Shown here piece by piece: positions 14,122 to 22,410 of a DNA stretch of 23,573 bases (position 1 is its first letter; every line of letters starts with the position of its first letter). The position numbers and the translations under genes are program-made. Source of the DNA: UBA5186 sp040005095 (GTDB lineage Bacteria > Actinomycetota > Thermoleophilia > Gaiellales > Gaiellaceae); NCBI GenBank assembly GCA_040005095.1, contig JBDTZN010000025.1:1-23573 (forward strand). The letters are read 5' to 3'. The notes under the pieces were generated by a model. That model ran no database searches. It had not been told where the DNA came from and saw only the letters and a program-made list of their open reading frames with translations.

Positions 14122-14847
14122 GTGGCCCTTCTCTCCGTAGCGAACGTGACGCAGCGCTTCGGCGGGATCGTCGCGCTCGACGGGGTCTCGTTCGACGCGG
14201 ACGAGGGCGAGGTGGTCGGCCTGATCGGGCCGAACGGGGCCGGCAAGACGACCGCCTTCAACGTGATCACACGGCTCTACACGCCCGACGAGGGCGAGGT
14301 GGTGTTCGACGGCGTATCCCTCCTGGGCAGCCCGCCGCACCGGGTGATCCGGCGTGGGATCGCGCGGACGTTCCAGAACGTCGAGCTGTTCCGTTCGCTC
14401 AGCGTGCTCGAGAACGTCCGCGTCGGCGCGCACGCGCGGCGGGGTGATCGCGACGCGCGCGACATCGTCGACTACGTCGGGCTCGGCGAGGTCGCCGGCC
14501 GGCCGGCGCAGGGGCTCCCGTTCGGGACTCTCAAGCGCGTCGAGTTGGCGCGCGCGCTTGCGTCGGGTCCGCGCCTCCTGCTGCTCGACGAGCCCGCCGG
14601 AGGGCTCAACCACGAGGAGGTGGACGAGCTCGCCGAGCTGATCCGCCGGATCCGCAACGACTTCGAGCTGACCGTCCTGCTCGTCGAGCACCACATGGCG
14701 TTCGTGATGGGGATCGCCGACCGGGTCCACGTGCTCGACTTCGGGCGGCTGATCGCCTCGGGAACGCCAGGCGAGGTCCAGCGCAACCCGGCCGTGATCG
14801 AGGCCTATCTCGGCGCCGAGCACGTCCCCGAGGAGCCGGTCGTGTGA
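14122..14847 (+). CDS. livG: Branched-chain amino-acid ABC transporter, ATPase (LivG type)
   Basis: 241 residues of ABC ATPase. Walker A is GPNGAGKT (36-43), Walker B LLLLDEP (152-158), and the C-terminal switch His is in LLVEHHM. The insertion GIARTFQNVELFRSLSVLENV is typical of LivG. The signature loop reads LPFGTLKRVE (132-141) instead of LSGGQ-like sequence, a departure I recall in other actinobacterial LivG proteins. The protein couples ATP hydrolysis to import through LivH/LivM. The GTG start at 14122 lacks a ribosome site. The gene opens a tightly packed operon: its stop overlaps the livF start by four bases (GTGA at 14844-14847). Substrate preference within branched-chain and related amino acids or amides is undetermined. 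Confidence 0.92.
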   Translation: MALLSVANVTQRFGGIVALDGVSFDADEGEVVGLIGPNGAGKTTAFNVITRLYTPDEGEVVFDGVSLLGSPPHRVIRRGIARTFQNVELFRSLSVLENVRVGAHARRGDRDARDIVDYVGLGEVAGRPAQGLPFGTLKRVELARALASGPRLLLLDEPAGGLNHEEVDELAELIRRIRNDFELTVLLVEHHMAFVMGIADRVHVLDFGRLIASGTPGEVQRNPAVIEAYLGAEHVPEEPVV

Positions 14848-15548
14848 CCGCGCTGCTCGAGCTCGAGGACGTCGGCGCGCGCTACGGCGACATCGTGGCG
14901 CTGCACGGGGTCAGCCTCAGCGTCGAAGAGGGCCAGGTCGCGGCTGTGCTTGGTGCGAACGGGGCAGGGAAGACGACGATGCTGCGCGCGGTCTCGGGAA
15001 CGGTTCGGCGCTCGGGGTCGATCGTCTTCGCGGGTCGCCGCCTACGCAGCGGGCCTGAGTCGGCTGCCCGGCTCGGCGTCGCGCACGTCCCCGAAGGACG
15101 CGGCACGTTCGGCGAGCTATCCGTCCGGGACAACCTGCGCCTCGGCGCCTACACGCGGCGCGGCGGTTTCGACGAGGACCTCGAGCGCGTCCGCGGCTAT
15201 TTCCCCTGGCTCGACGAGCGGCGTGACCAGCAGGCCGGGACGCTCTCCGGCGGCGAGCAGCAGATGCTGGCGCTCGCGCGGGCGCTGATGAGCCGCCCGC
15301 GGCTGCTGATGCTCGACGAGCCGTCGCTCGGGCTTGCTCCGAAGGTTGTCGCGGACATCTTCCGCATCGTCCGCGAGCTGAACGAGCTCCACGGCCTGAC
15401 AGTTCTCGTCGTCGAGCAGAACGCGCGCGTCGCGCTCGACGCTTCCCAGCACGCGTTCGTGCTCGAGGTCGGCCGGGTCGCGGTCTCCGGCGCGAGCGCG
15501 GAGCTCCAGGCAAACGAATCCGTCCGCAAGAGCTACCTGGGCTACTGA
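14844..15548 (+). CDS. livF: Branched-chain amino-acid ABC transporter, ATPase (LivF type)
   Basis: 234 residues: Walker A GANGAGKT (37-44), signature LSGGEQQ (134-140), Walker B LLMLDEP (154-160), and the LivF hallmark GVAHVPEGRGTFGELSVRDNL (78-98). It pairs with LivG as the second nucleotide-binding subunit. Unlike LivG, it keeps the canonical signature loop. The stop is followed by a single base before the livH ATG. Identification is secure; substrate is not. Confidence 0.93.
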   Translation: MTALLELEDVGARYGDIVALHGVSLSVEEGQVAAVLGANGAGKTTMLRAVSGTVRRSGSIVFAGRRLRSGPESAARLGVAHVPEGRGTFGELSVRDNLRLGAYTRRGGFDEDLERVRGYFPWLDERRDQQAGTLSGGEQQMLALARALMSRPRLLMLDEPSLGLAPKVVADIFRIVRELNELHGLTVLVVEQNARVALDASQHAFVLEVGRVAVSGASAELQANESVRKSYLGY

Positions 15549-15549
15549 G

Positions 15550-16431
15550 ATGTCGCAATTCTTCCAGCAGGTCGTGAGCGGGCTCGCCTCCGGCGGCATC
15601 TTCGCCAGCCTCGCGCTGGCGCTCGTCCTGATCTACCGCGCGACCCGGGCGATCAACTTCGCTCAGGGCGAGATGGCGACCGTTTCGACGTTCGTCGCCT
15701 GGTCGCTCGTCCACCACGGGATGCCCTTCTGGGGCGCGTTCTTCCTCACCCTCGCGCTCTCGTTCATCGGGGGCGTGGCGCTCGAGCGCGTCGTGATCCG
15801 GCCGGTGGAGAACGCGCCCGTGCTGACGGTCGTGATCGTCACCCTCGGGCTCGCGGTCCTGCTGAATGGCTTCACCAGTGTGGAGTGGGGGAGCGAGGTG
15901 AAGAAGTTCCCGAGCCCGTTCCCGACGCGGCCGATCCACGTCGGCGGCGTCGCGTTCTCGATCCAGGATCTCGGCGTGATCGGCGTCTCGATCGCGCTCG
16001 TCGTGGCGCTCGGCGCATTCTTTCGCTTCACCAAGCTCGGGCTCGCCCTGCGCGCCGCCGCGCTGAATCCCGAGGCGAGCCGGCTCGTCGGCGTGCGCGT
16101 GAGCTGGATGCTCGCGCTCGGGTGGGGCCTCGCGGCCGTGCTCGGCGCCGTCTCGGGAATGATGATCGCGCCGGTCGTCTTCCTCGACCCGAACATGATG
16201 CAGACGGTGCTGCTGTACGCGCTCGCGGCGGCGATTCTCGGCGGGATGGACAGCCCGGTCGGCGCGGTCGTGGGGGGGCTCGCGCTCGGCGTGATCCTCA
16301 ACCTGACCGGCGCGTACGTGAACTTCATCGGAGGGACTCTGCGCCTGCCGGTCGCGCTTGCCGTGATCCTGCTCGTCCTGCTCGTGCGGCCGTCGGGGCT
16401 CTTCGGGCGCGCGGCGGTGAGGAAGGTCTGA
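15550..16431 (+). CDS. livH: Branched-chain amino-acid ABC transporter, permease (LivH type)
   Basis: 293 residues of integral membrane protein with about eight hydrophobic segments. It starts with the typical FFQQVVSGLASGGIFASLALAL, followed by RAINFAQGEMATVSTF near 33-48. The cytoplasmic coupling loop for the ATPases lies around ALRAAALNPEASRLVGVRV. The last segments end in LLVLLVRPSGLFGR, also characteristic of LivH. The protein forms the translocation path with LivM. Its stop shares a base with the livM start (TGATG at 16429-16433). Confidence 0.93.
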   Translation: MSQFFQQVVSGLASGGIFASLALALVLIYRATRAINFAQGEMATVSTFVAWSLVHHGMPFWGAFFLTLALSFIGGVALERVVIRPVENAPVLTVVIVTLGLAVLLNGFTSVEWGSEVKKFPSPFPTRPIHVGGVAFSIQDLGVIGVSIALVVALGAFFRFTKLGLALRAAALNPEASRLVGVRVSWMLALGWGLAAVLGAVSGMMIAPVVFLDPNMMQTVLLYALAAAILGGMDSPVGAVVGGLALGVILNLTGAYVNFIGGTLRLPVALAVILLVLLVRPSGLFGRAAVRKV

Positions 16432-17489
16432 TGGTGCGGCGCGCGTTCGAGCTTGCGGGCTTCGTCGTGGTCGTCGCGATCGTGGCGCTCGCGCCGCGCT
16501 GGGTCAGCGACTTCCGCGCGTTCCAGCTCGCGAGCGTCGGTGTCTATGTGATCGCGATCGTCGGGCTGAACGTCCTCACGGGCTACAGCGGCCAGATCTC
16601 GCTCGGCCACGGCGCGTTCATGGCCATCGGCGGCTACACGACCGCGATCCTGATGGCTAAGCACGGCGTGCAGGATCTCTGGACGATCCCGATCGCCGCG
16701 CTCGTCGCCGGGGTGGCGGGCTTCTTGTTCGGGATTCCGGCGCTGCGGCTGTCGGGCCTCTACCTCGCGCTCGTCACGTTCGGGATCGCGGTGTCATTCC
16801 CGTCGCTGCTGAAGAAGTTCGCGGGACTGACGGGAGGCGGGCGCGGCCTCAACCTCTTCGGGCTCCCGCAGGAGACGGGGGGCGGCGTCAGCGTCCACGT
16901 GCTCGGCCACGAGTTGACGAACAACGACTGGCTCTACTACCTGACCTGGACGGTCGCGGGGGTGCTCTTCGTCGGAGCCTGGCTGCTGCTGCGCGGTGAG
17001 ACGGGTCGTGCGCTTCGGGCGCTGCGCGACAGCTCGGTCGCCGCGGCTTCGGCGGGCGTCTGGCCGGCGCTCTACAAGACGCTCGCGTTCGGGATCTCCG
17101 CCGCGTTCGCCGGCGTCGCGGGCTCGCTGCTCGCGATCTCGGTCGCCTTCGTAAACCCCGACACGTTCCCGATCTCGCTCTCGATCACCGTGCTCGTCGG
17201 CGCGGTCGTCGCCGGGATCGGCTCCGTGCTCGGTCGCGTTGGCTCCTACGTCGGGCCGCTCGCGGGAGCCTCGCTGATCGTCTTCCTGCAGGCGTACGCA
17301 TCCGACTTCCTGCGCTGGATCGAGAAGGGGATCCCTCTGCACGCCGACCCAAAAGCCCCGGGTGTGCCAGCGGTGATCTTCGGGCTCGTCGTGATCGTCG
17401 TGATGCTGCTCTTCCCCGCCGGAGTCGGCGGCGTGCTCGATGCGCTAACCAGCCGCGTCTCGCGGGGTCTTACTAGGCTGAGGGTCTGA
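16431..17489 (+). CDS. livM: Branched-chain amino-acid ABC transporter, permease (LivM type)
   Basis: 352 residues with many membrane segments. The LivM signature GLNVLTGYSGQISLGHGAFMAIGGYTTAIL is near 44-73, followed by GLYLALVTFGIA and a coupling loop around RALRALRDSSVAAASAGVWPALYKTLAFGISAAFAGVAG. It ends with ALTSRVSRGLTRLRV in the cytoplasm. It partners LivH. The start is the ATG overlapping the livH stop, and its own stop overlaps the ATG of the binding-protein gene in the same TGATG way, so the operon is continuous. Confidence 0.93.
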   Translation: MVRRAFELAGFVVVVAIVALAPRWVSDFRAFQLASVGVYVIAIVGLNVLTGYSGQISLGHGAFMAIGGYTTAILMAKHGVQDLWTIPIAALVAGVAGFLFGIPALRLSGLYLALVTFGIAVSFPSLLKKFAGLTGGGRGLNLFGLPQETGGGVSVHVLGHELTNNDWLYYLTWTVAGVLFVGAWLLLRGETGRALRALRDSSVAAASAGVWPALYKTLAFGISAAFAGVAGSLLAISVAFVNPDTFPISLSITVLVGAVVAGIGSVLGRVGSYVGPLAGASLIVFLQAYASDFLRWIEKGIPLHADPKAPGVPAVIFGLVVIVVMLLFPAGVGGVLDALTSRVSRGLTRLRV

Positions 17490-18688
17490 TGAGGAAGCTT
17501 TCGCTTGCCTGTGCGCTCGTAGCGGCGCTGGCCGCCGCCGCGGTCGCGCTCGGCTCGACGCGCGCCGATCCGGGCGTCGACGCGACCTCGATCCTGATCG
17601 GCGGGACGGCGCCTCTCTCGGGCGAGGCGTCTGCCGGCGCCGGAGTCGCCCGCGGCGCCGAGGCCTACTTCAAGTGGGTGAACGCGCACGGCGGCGTCAA
17701 CGGACGGAAGATCGACTACCGCTACCTCGACGACGGCTACGACCCGTCGCGCACCGTGCAGGCGACGCGCCAGCTCGTCCAGCAGGACAAGGTCTTCGCG
17801 ATCTTCAACACGCTCGGCACGGCGAACAACCTCGCGATCCGTTCTTTCCTGAACCAGTCGAAGATCCCGCAGCTCTTCTCGGCCTCGGGCGCGACGACTC
17901 TGGGTCGCGACTTCGGCCAGTACCCGTACACGATGGGCTATATCCCGAGCTATGCGGCGGAAGGGAAGCTCTACGGCCAATACATCGTGAAGACGCGGCC
18001 GAAGGCGAAGATCGCGGTGCTCTACCAGGACGACGATTACGGGAACGACCTGCTCGCCGGCCTCAAGAAGGGCCTCGGCGGACGGCAGGTCGCCGCGAAG
18101 GCGGGCTACGACCCGACGGCGACCGACGTCGCGTCGCAGGTGGCGCAGCTGAAGGCGTCCGGCGCGGACACGTTCGCGATCTTCGCGTTCGGCAAGTTCT
18201 CGCTCCAGGCCTTCTTCGCCATGAACAAACTCGGCTGGCGCCCGAAGATCACGATCGTGAACGCCGTTGCGAGCGCATCGGGGCTGATGGCGCTCCCGCC
18301 GGCGAAGTCGACCGAGGGCGCCGTCTCGATCGTCTTCACGAAGGATCCAGCGAATCCGGCGTGGGCGAAGGACAAGGGCCTGAAGCTCTTCCAGACGGTG
18401 ATGAAGCGCTACTACGCGGACGGCGTGAAGTCGGGCTATGCGGCCGCAGGCGCCTCGTCGGCGTACACGATGGTCGACGCGCTGAAGAAGGCCGGCAAGA
18501 ACCCGACCCGCGCGAGCCTGCTCACCGCGGCGACGAACCTGAACGAGCGCGGCAATCCCTTCCTCCTGCCGGGGATCGTCGTGAAGACGACGCCCCGCGA
18601 CCGCTTCCCCGTCTCGCAGCTGAAGCTGCAGCGCTGGCACAAGGGCCACTGGAACATCTTCGGGAAGCTGCTGGTCGCAAAGCCGTAA
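17489..18688 (+). CDS. livK: Branched-chain amino-acid-type ABC substrate-binding protein (LivK type)
   Basis: 399 residues: signal peptide MRKLSLACALVAALAAAAVALGS, then a periplasmic-binding-protein type 1 fold. Typical elements are ILIGGTAPLSGEASAGAGVARGAEAYFKWVN (35-65), VNGRKIDYRYLDDGYDPSRT, LVQQDKVFAIFNTLGTANN, IAVLYQDDDYGNDLL and VASQVAQLKASGADTFAIFAF. There is no standard lipobox: the only Cys in the leader (Cys8) is too close to the N-terminus, so the protein appears secreted rather than lipid-anchored. That is unusual for a monoderm importer, though actinobacterial exceptions exist. The ligand could be a branched-chain amino acid, an amide or an aromatic compound. The gene ends nine bases before fbiC. 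Confidence 0.92.
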   Translation: MRKLSLACALVAALAAAAVALGSTRADPGVDATSILIGGTAPLSGEASAGAGVARGAEAYFKWVNAHGGVNGRKIDYRYLDDGYDPSRTVQATRQLVQQDKVFAIFNTLGTANNLAIRSFLNQSKIPQLFSASGATTLGRDFGQYPYTMGYIPSYAAEGKLYGQYIVKTRPKAKIAVLYQDDDYGNDLLAGLKKGLGGRQVAAKAGYDPTATDVASQVAQLKASGADTFAIFAFGKFSLQAFFAMNKLGWRPKITIVNAVASASGLMALPPAKSTEGAVSIVFTKDPANPAWAKDKGLKLFQTVMKRYYADGVKSGYAAAGASSAYTMVDALKKAGKNPTRASLLTAATNLNERGNPFLLPGIVVKTTPRDRFPVSQLKLQRWHKGHWNIFGKLLVAKP

Positions 18689-18697
18689 GCTCACGGT

Positions 18698-21046
18698 GTG
18701 CGTGAGCTGCTCGACCTGAGTCTCGAGGAGCTGTGCGCGGAAGCGCGGGCGCTGCGTCGCGGGCCGCTCGTCACCTACTCGCCGAAGGTCTTCATCCCGC
18801 TCACGAAGCTCTGCCGGGACGTCTGCCACTACTGCACGTTCGCCGCTCCGCCCCGGCGTGGGGAGCGCGCTTACATGTCGATCGACGAGGTGCTGGAGGT
18901 CGCGCGCGCCGGTCGGGCCGCCGGGTGCCGCGAGGCGCTTTTCACGCTCGGCGACAAGCCTGAGCTGCGGTACCGGGCTGCGCGGGAGGAGCTTGCCGGG
19001 TTGGGGTGCACGACCACGGTGGAATACCTCGCGCGCGCGGCCGAGGCCGTGCTCGAGGAGACGGGGCTGCTCCCGCACTTGAATCCCGGCGTCATGTCCC
19101 GCGCCGACCTGGAGCTGCTGCGTCCCGTGTCGGCCTCGATGGGGCTGATGCTCGAGACGACGTCGGAGCGGTTGTCCCTTCGGGGCGGGCCGCATTTCGG
19201 CTCGCACGACAAGCTGCCCGCCGCGCGGCTCGAGACGTTGCGGCTCGCCGGCGAACTGCGCGTGCCGTTCACGACCGGGATCCTGATCGGGATCGGCGAG
19301 ACGCGGGAGGAGCGGCTCGAGGCGCTCGCGGCGATCGCCGACGTGCATGCGCGCTACGGCCACGTCCAGGAGGTGATCGTCCAGAATTTCCGGGCGAAGG
19401 CCGGGACAAAGATGGCCGACGCCCCCGAGCCGAGCCTCGAGGACCACCGGTGGACGATCGCGGCGGCGCGGGTCGTTCTGCCGCCTGAGATCCATCTCCA
19501 GGCCCCGCCGAACCTCGCTTTCGATCAGTTCCCACGCCTGCTCGACGCCGGGATCGACGACTGGGGAGGCGTGTCGCCGGTCACGATCGATCACGTCAAT
19601 CCGGAGGCGCCGTGGCCGGAGCTCGCGCTGCTCGAGCAGGCGACCGAGAGCCGCGGCCTGCAGCTCGCGGCGCGCCTCCCGGTCTATCCCGAGTTCGTGT
19701 CGGGCCGGTGGCTCGACGCGCGGGTCATGCCGCACGTGCTGCGGACGTCGGACGCGATGGGCCTCGCCCGCGAGGACGACTGGTCGCCGGGAGAGTCGGG
19801 CCCGGTGCCGGGCCGGTTCCTCACTCCGCGCGATCCGCTGCCGGTTGACTCGCGCGACGAGCTGGGGGAGGAGGAGCTCGACCGGCTCTTCCGGGCGCGC
19901 GGGAGCGAGCGCGAGCGCGTGCTCGCGGCCGCCGATGCGCTGCGGCGCGAGGTCTGCGGCGACGAGGTCAGCTACGTCGTGACGCGGAACATCCAGTACA
20001 CGAACGTCTGCTACTTCCGCTGCGGCTTCTGCGCGTTCTCGAAGGGCAAGCTGGCCGCGAACCTGCGCGGGCCTGCGTACCTCGTGCCGCTCGACGAGAT
20101 CGTGCGGCGCTGCGAGGAGGCGTGGGCGCGCGGCGCGACCGAGGTGTGCCTTCAGGGCGGGATCCATCCGGCGTTCACCGGGCGCTTCTACCTGGACGTC
20201 GTCCGGGCGATCAAGGGTGCGCTGCCGGATCTGCACGTCCACGCCTTCTCGGCGCTCGAGGTGTGGCAGGGCGCGGCCACGCTCGGGCTGCCGCTCGACG
20301 ACTACCTCGCCGAGTTGCGGGACGCCGGCTTGTCTTCGCTACCCGGAACGGCTGCGGAGATCCTCGACGACGAGGTGCGGCGCGTGATCTGTCCCGACAA
20401 GGTGACGACCGCGCAGTGGCTGGAGGTGCACGAAGCGGCGCATCGGGTGGGCTTGCGCTCGAACGTGACAATGATGTTCGGCCACGTCGAGGGGCCGCGG
20501 AGCTGGGCGCGGCACCTGATCGAGGCGCGCGAGCAGCAGCAGCGAAGCGGCGGGTTCACGGAGTTCGTCCCGCTCCCGTTCGTGCACATGGAGGCGCCGA
20601 TCGCGCTCAAGGGGCAAGCGCGGCGCGGGCCGACGTTCGGCGAGGTGCTGCTCGTCCACGCTGTCGCCCGCCTGGCGCTTCATCCGTGGATCACGAACAT
20701 CCAGGTCTCGTGGGTGAAGCTCGGGCCGGACGGGGTCGCGGCGGCGCTGCGGGCGGGTGTGAACGACCTCGGTGGGACGCTGATGAACGAGTCGATCTCG
20801 CGGGCCGCGGGGGCCGAGCACGGCCAGGAGTTCGCGCCCGAGGCGATGGAAGCGCTGATCCGCGCGAACGGCCGGATCCCGAGGCAGCGGACGACGCTGT
20901 ACCTGGACGCTCCCGAGGAGCGGCGCGCGGCGTCGTTCTGCGCGCCTCAGCTGGCCGAGCCCGTCAATCCGCCGGTGCGCGACGCCGGGTTGAAAGCGCC
21001 ACCGCGCCTCATCAGGCCGGGTTTCGTGCGGGCCGCCGCGTCCTAA
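18698..21046 (+). CDS. fbiC: FO synthase, fused CofG-CofH (FbiC)
   Basis: 782 residues with two radical-SAM modules. Half one (about 25-370) has CRDVCHYC (Cys39, Cys43, Cys46) and is the CofG part. Half two (about 425-760) has CYFRCGFC (Cys438, Cys442, Cys445), followed by AFSKG, CLQGGIHPAF and NVTMMFGHVEGPRSWA, and is the CofH part. Together they make 7,8-didemethyl-8-hydroxy-5-deazariboflavin (FO), the chromophore of coenzyme F420, from tyrosine and 5-amino-6-ribitylamino-uracil using S-adenosylmethionine. The fused form is usual in actinobacteria, while archaea and cyanobacteria keep two proteins. The GTG at 18698 is only nine bases after livK, so it likely shares the liv transcript. Other F420 genes (fbiA, fbiB, fbiD) are not in the window. 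The length is slightly below that usual for FbiC. Confidence 0.95.
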   Translation: MRELLDLSLEELCAEARALRRGPLVTYSPKVFIPLTKLCRDVCHYCTFAAPPRRGERAYMSIDEVLEVARAGRAAGCREALFTLGDKPELRYRAAREELAGLGCTTTVEYLARAAEAVLEETGLLPHLNPGVMSRADLELLRPVSASMGLMLETTSERLSLRGGPHFGSHDKLPAARLETLRLAGELRVPFTTGILIGIGETREERLEALAAIADVHARYGHVQEVIVQNFRAKAGTKMADAPEPSLEDHRWTIAAARVVLPPEIHLQAPPNLAFDQFPRLLDAGIDDWGGVSPVTIDHVNPEAPWPELALLEQATESRGLQLAARLPVYPEFVSGRWLDARVMPHVLRTSDAMGLAREDDWSPGESGPVPGRFLTPRDPLPVDSRDELGEEELDRLFRARGSERERVLAAADALRREVCGDEVSYVVTRNIQYTNVCYFRCGFCAFSKGKLAANLRGPAYLVPLDEIVRRCEEAWARGATEVCLQGGIHPAFTGRFYLDVVRAIKGALPDLHVHAFSALEVWQGAATLGLPLDDYLAELRDAGLSSLPGTAAEILDDEVRRVICPDKVTTAQWLEVHEAAHRVGLRSNVTMMFGHVEGPRSWARHLIEAREQQQRSGGFTEFVPLPFVHMEAPIALKGQARRGPTFGEVLLVHAVARLALHPWITNIQVSWVKLGPDGVAAALRAGVNDLGGTLMNESISRAAGAEHGQEFAPEAMEALIRANGRIPRQRTTLYLDAPEERRAASFCAPQLAEPVNPPVRDAGLKAPPRLIRPGFVRAAAS

Positions 21047-21062
21047 CCCCCAACCTCCCCCA

Positions 21063-21082
21063 AGGGCACACCCGGGTGCCCT
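21063..21082. terminator. Hairpin between convergent fbiC and lysA
   Basis: AGGGCAC (21063-21069) and GTGCCCT (21076-21082) form a perfect 7-bp stem with a 6-base loop, 16 bases after the fbiC stop and 9 bases past the lysA stop. The placement suits a bidirectional terminator. There is no T-tract on either side. Confidence 0.5.
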
Positions 21083-21091
21083 GGAAACACG

Positions 21092-22408
21092 CTAGCGAGG
21101 ATCGTGTGCCGTGTCTGTGCCGGATTGGTGCCGAGATTCCGACGCAGGCACTTCGAGTCCGAGCAGGTCCTCGACCGTCTCCCGCCGCCGTATTAGTCGA
21201 GCCTGTCCGTCGCGGACGAGCACGGCCGCCGGTCGCGGCACGCCGTTGTAGTTCGAGGCCATCGCCAGTGTGTACGCGCCCGTCGCGGGCACCGCGAGCA
21301 GGTCGCCGCGGCGCGGGTCGGCGAGCGCGACGCGCCTGATCAGGACGTCGCCCGACTCGCAGTGCTTGCCGGCCACGCTATAGGTCGCGGTGGGGCCGTC
21401 CGACGCGCGGTTCGCGAGCAGCGCCGTGTACCGCGCGTCGTACAGCTGCGGCCTCGGGTTATCGGACATCCCCCCGTCGACCGCCGCCCAGCGCGTCCCG
21501 TCCGCCGCCTGTTTGACCGCTCCGACGCGATAGAGCGTCACGCCTGCCGGGCCGACGATCGAGCGCCCGGGCTCGAGCACGAGCTGCGGCGGCGCCAGGT
21601 CGTGCGCCTCGAAGCCGCGCCGGACGCGGTCGAGGATCTGCGCGACGAAGTCCGCGATCGACGGGTCCGGCTCGTCCTCCAAGTGGCGGATCGCGAGCCC
21701 GCCGCCGAGGTCGACCACGGACGGCGTCCATCCGGTCTCGCGCTCGCAGACGGACGCGAACCCGGCCAGCCACGCGATGCTCGCCCAGCCGGCGCTGGCA
21801 TCGACGAGCTGCGAGCCGAGGTGCACGTGCAGCCCGGCCGCCTCGAGCCCGCGCTCGCGTGCGTCGGCGAGGGCGGCAATCGCCGTCTCCGGGGTGAACC
21901 CGAACTTCGAGCCCGCGTGGCCGGTCCGGATTGAGACATGCGTGTCGGCCTCGATTCCGGGCGTCACGCGCAGGAGCACGCGCCGGATCTCCGCCGTGGC
22001 GGCGCGTCCGATCTCGTCGGGCGCTTCCAGCACGACGAGCCCGGCCTCGACCTCCGCGGCGCGCGCGAGCTCGGCGTCGCTCTTGTTGTTCCCGTGCACT
22101 ACGAGGCGCTCGGCCGGCATCCCCGCGGCGAGCGCGAACTCGAGCTCCCCGAGTGTCGAGACGTCGGCGCCGAGCCCCTCGCCGGCGAGCAGGCTGAGCA
22201 CCGCGACGTTGGGGAACGCCTTCGTCCCGTAAGCGATCAGCGCGTCGGGAGCGGCCGCGCGATAGGCCCGTGCACGCTCGAGGAGCGTCTGCTCGTCCAG
22301 GACGACGAGCGGCGTCCCGAACTCCTCGGCCAGCGCGGAGGCCGTCACGCCGCCGACCGTGAGCTCGTCGCCCTCGATCGCGGCAGTGGCGGGAAAGAGG
22401 TCGAGCAC
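21092..22408 (-). CDS. lysA: Diaminopimelate decarboxylase
   Basis: 438 residues of fold-type III PLP enzyme. The PLP lysine is Lys63 in AYGTKAFPN; GLHVHLGSQ (192-200), DLGGGLAI (233-240) and LEPGRSIVGPAG (278-289) contact the cofactor phosphate; Cys350 in KHCESGD comes from the partner subunit. It decarboxylates meso-diaminopimelate to lysine, the last step of that pathway, and so balances lysine against peptidoglycan precursor. The C-terminal end (about 422-438, ESRHQSGTDTAHDPR) looks like a ragged extension. The GTG start at 22406-22408 follows the deacetylase stop by two bases, so it is the third gene of a cupin-deacetylase-lysA operon. Confidence 0.94.
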   Translation of the reverse strand: MLDLFPATAAIEGDELTVGGVTASALAEEFGTPLVVLDEQTLLERARAYRAAAPDALIAYGTKAFPNVAVLSLLAGEGLGADVSTLGELEFALAAGMPAERLVVHGNNKSDAELARAAEVEAGLVVLEAPDEIGRAATAEIRRVLLRVTPGIEADTHVSIRTGHAGSKFGFTPETAIAALADARERGLEAAGLHVHLGSQLVDASAGWASIAWLAGFASVCERETGWTPSVVDLGGGLAIRHLEDEPDPSIADFVAQILDRVRRGFEAHDLAPPQLVLEPGRSIVGPAGVTLYRVGAVKQAADGTRWAAVDGGMSDNPRPQLYDARYTALLANRASDGPTATYSVAGKHCESGDVLIRRVALADPRRGDLLAVPATGAYTLAMASNYNGVPRPAAVLVRDGQARLIRRRETVEDLLGLEVPASESRHQSGTDTAHDPR

Positions 22409-22410
22409 CG

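Noticed and set aside
17246..20242. A 998-codon open frame on the minus strand antisense to livM, livK and fbiC
   Set aside because: Arg/Ala/Val-rich translation without any recognisable motif; a shadow of three well-supported genes, caused by high GC in the third codon position.
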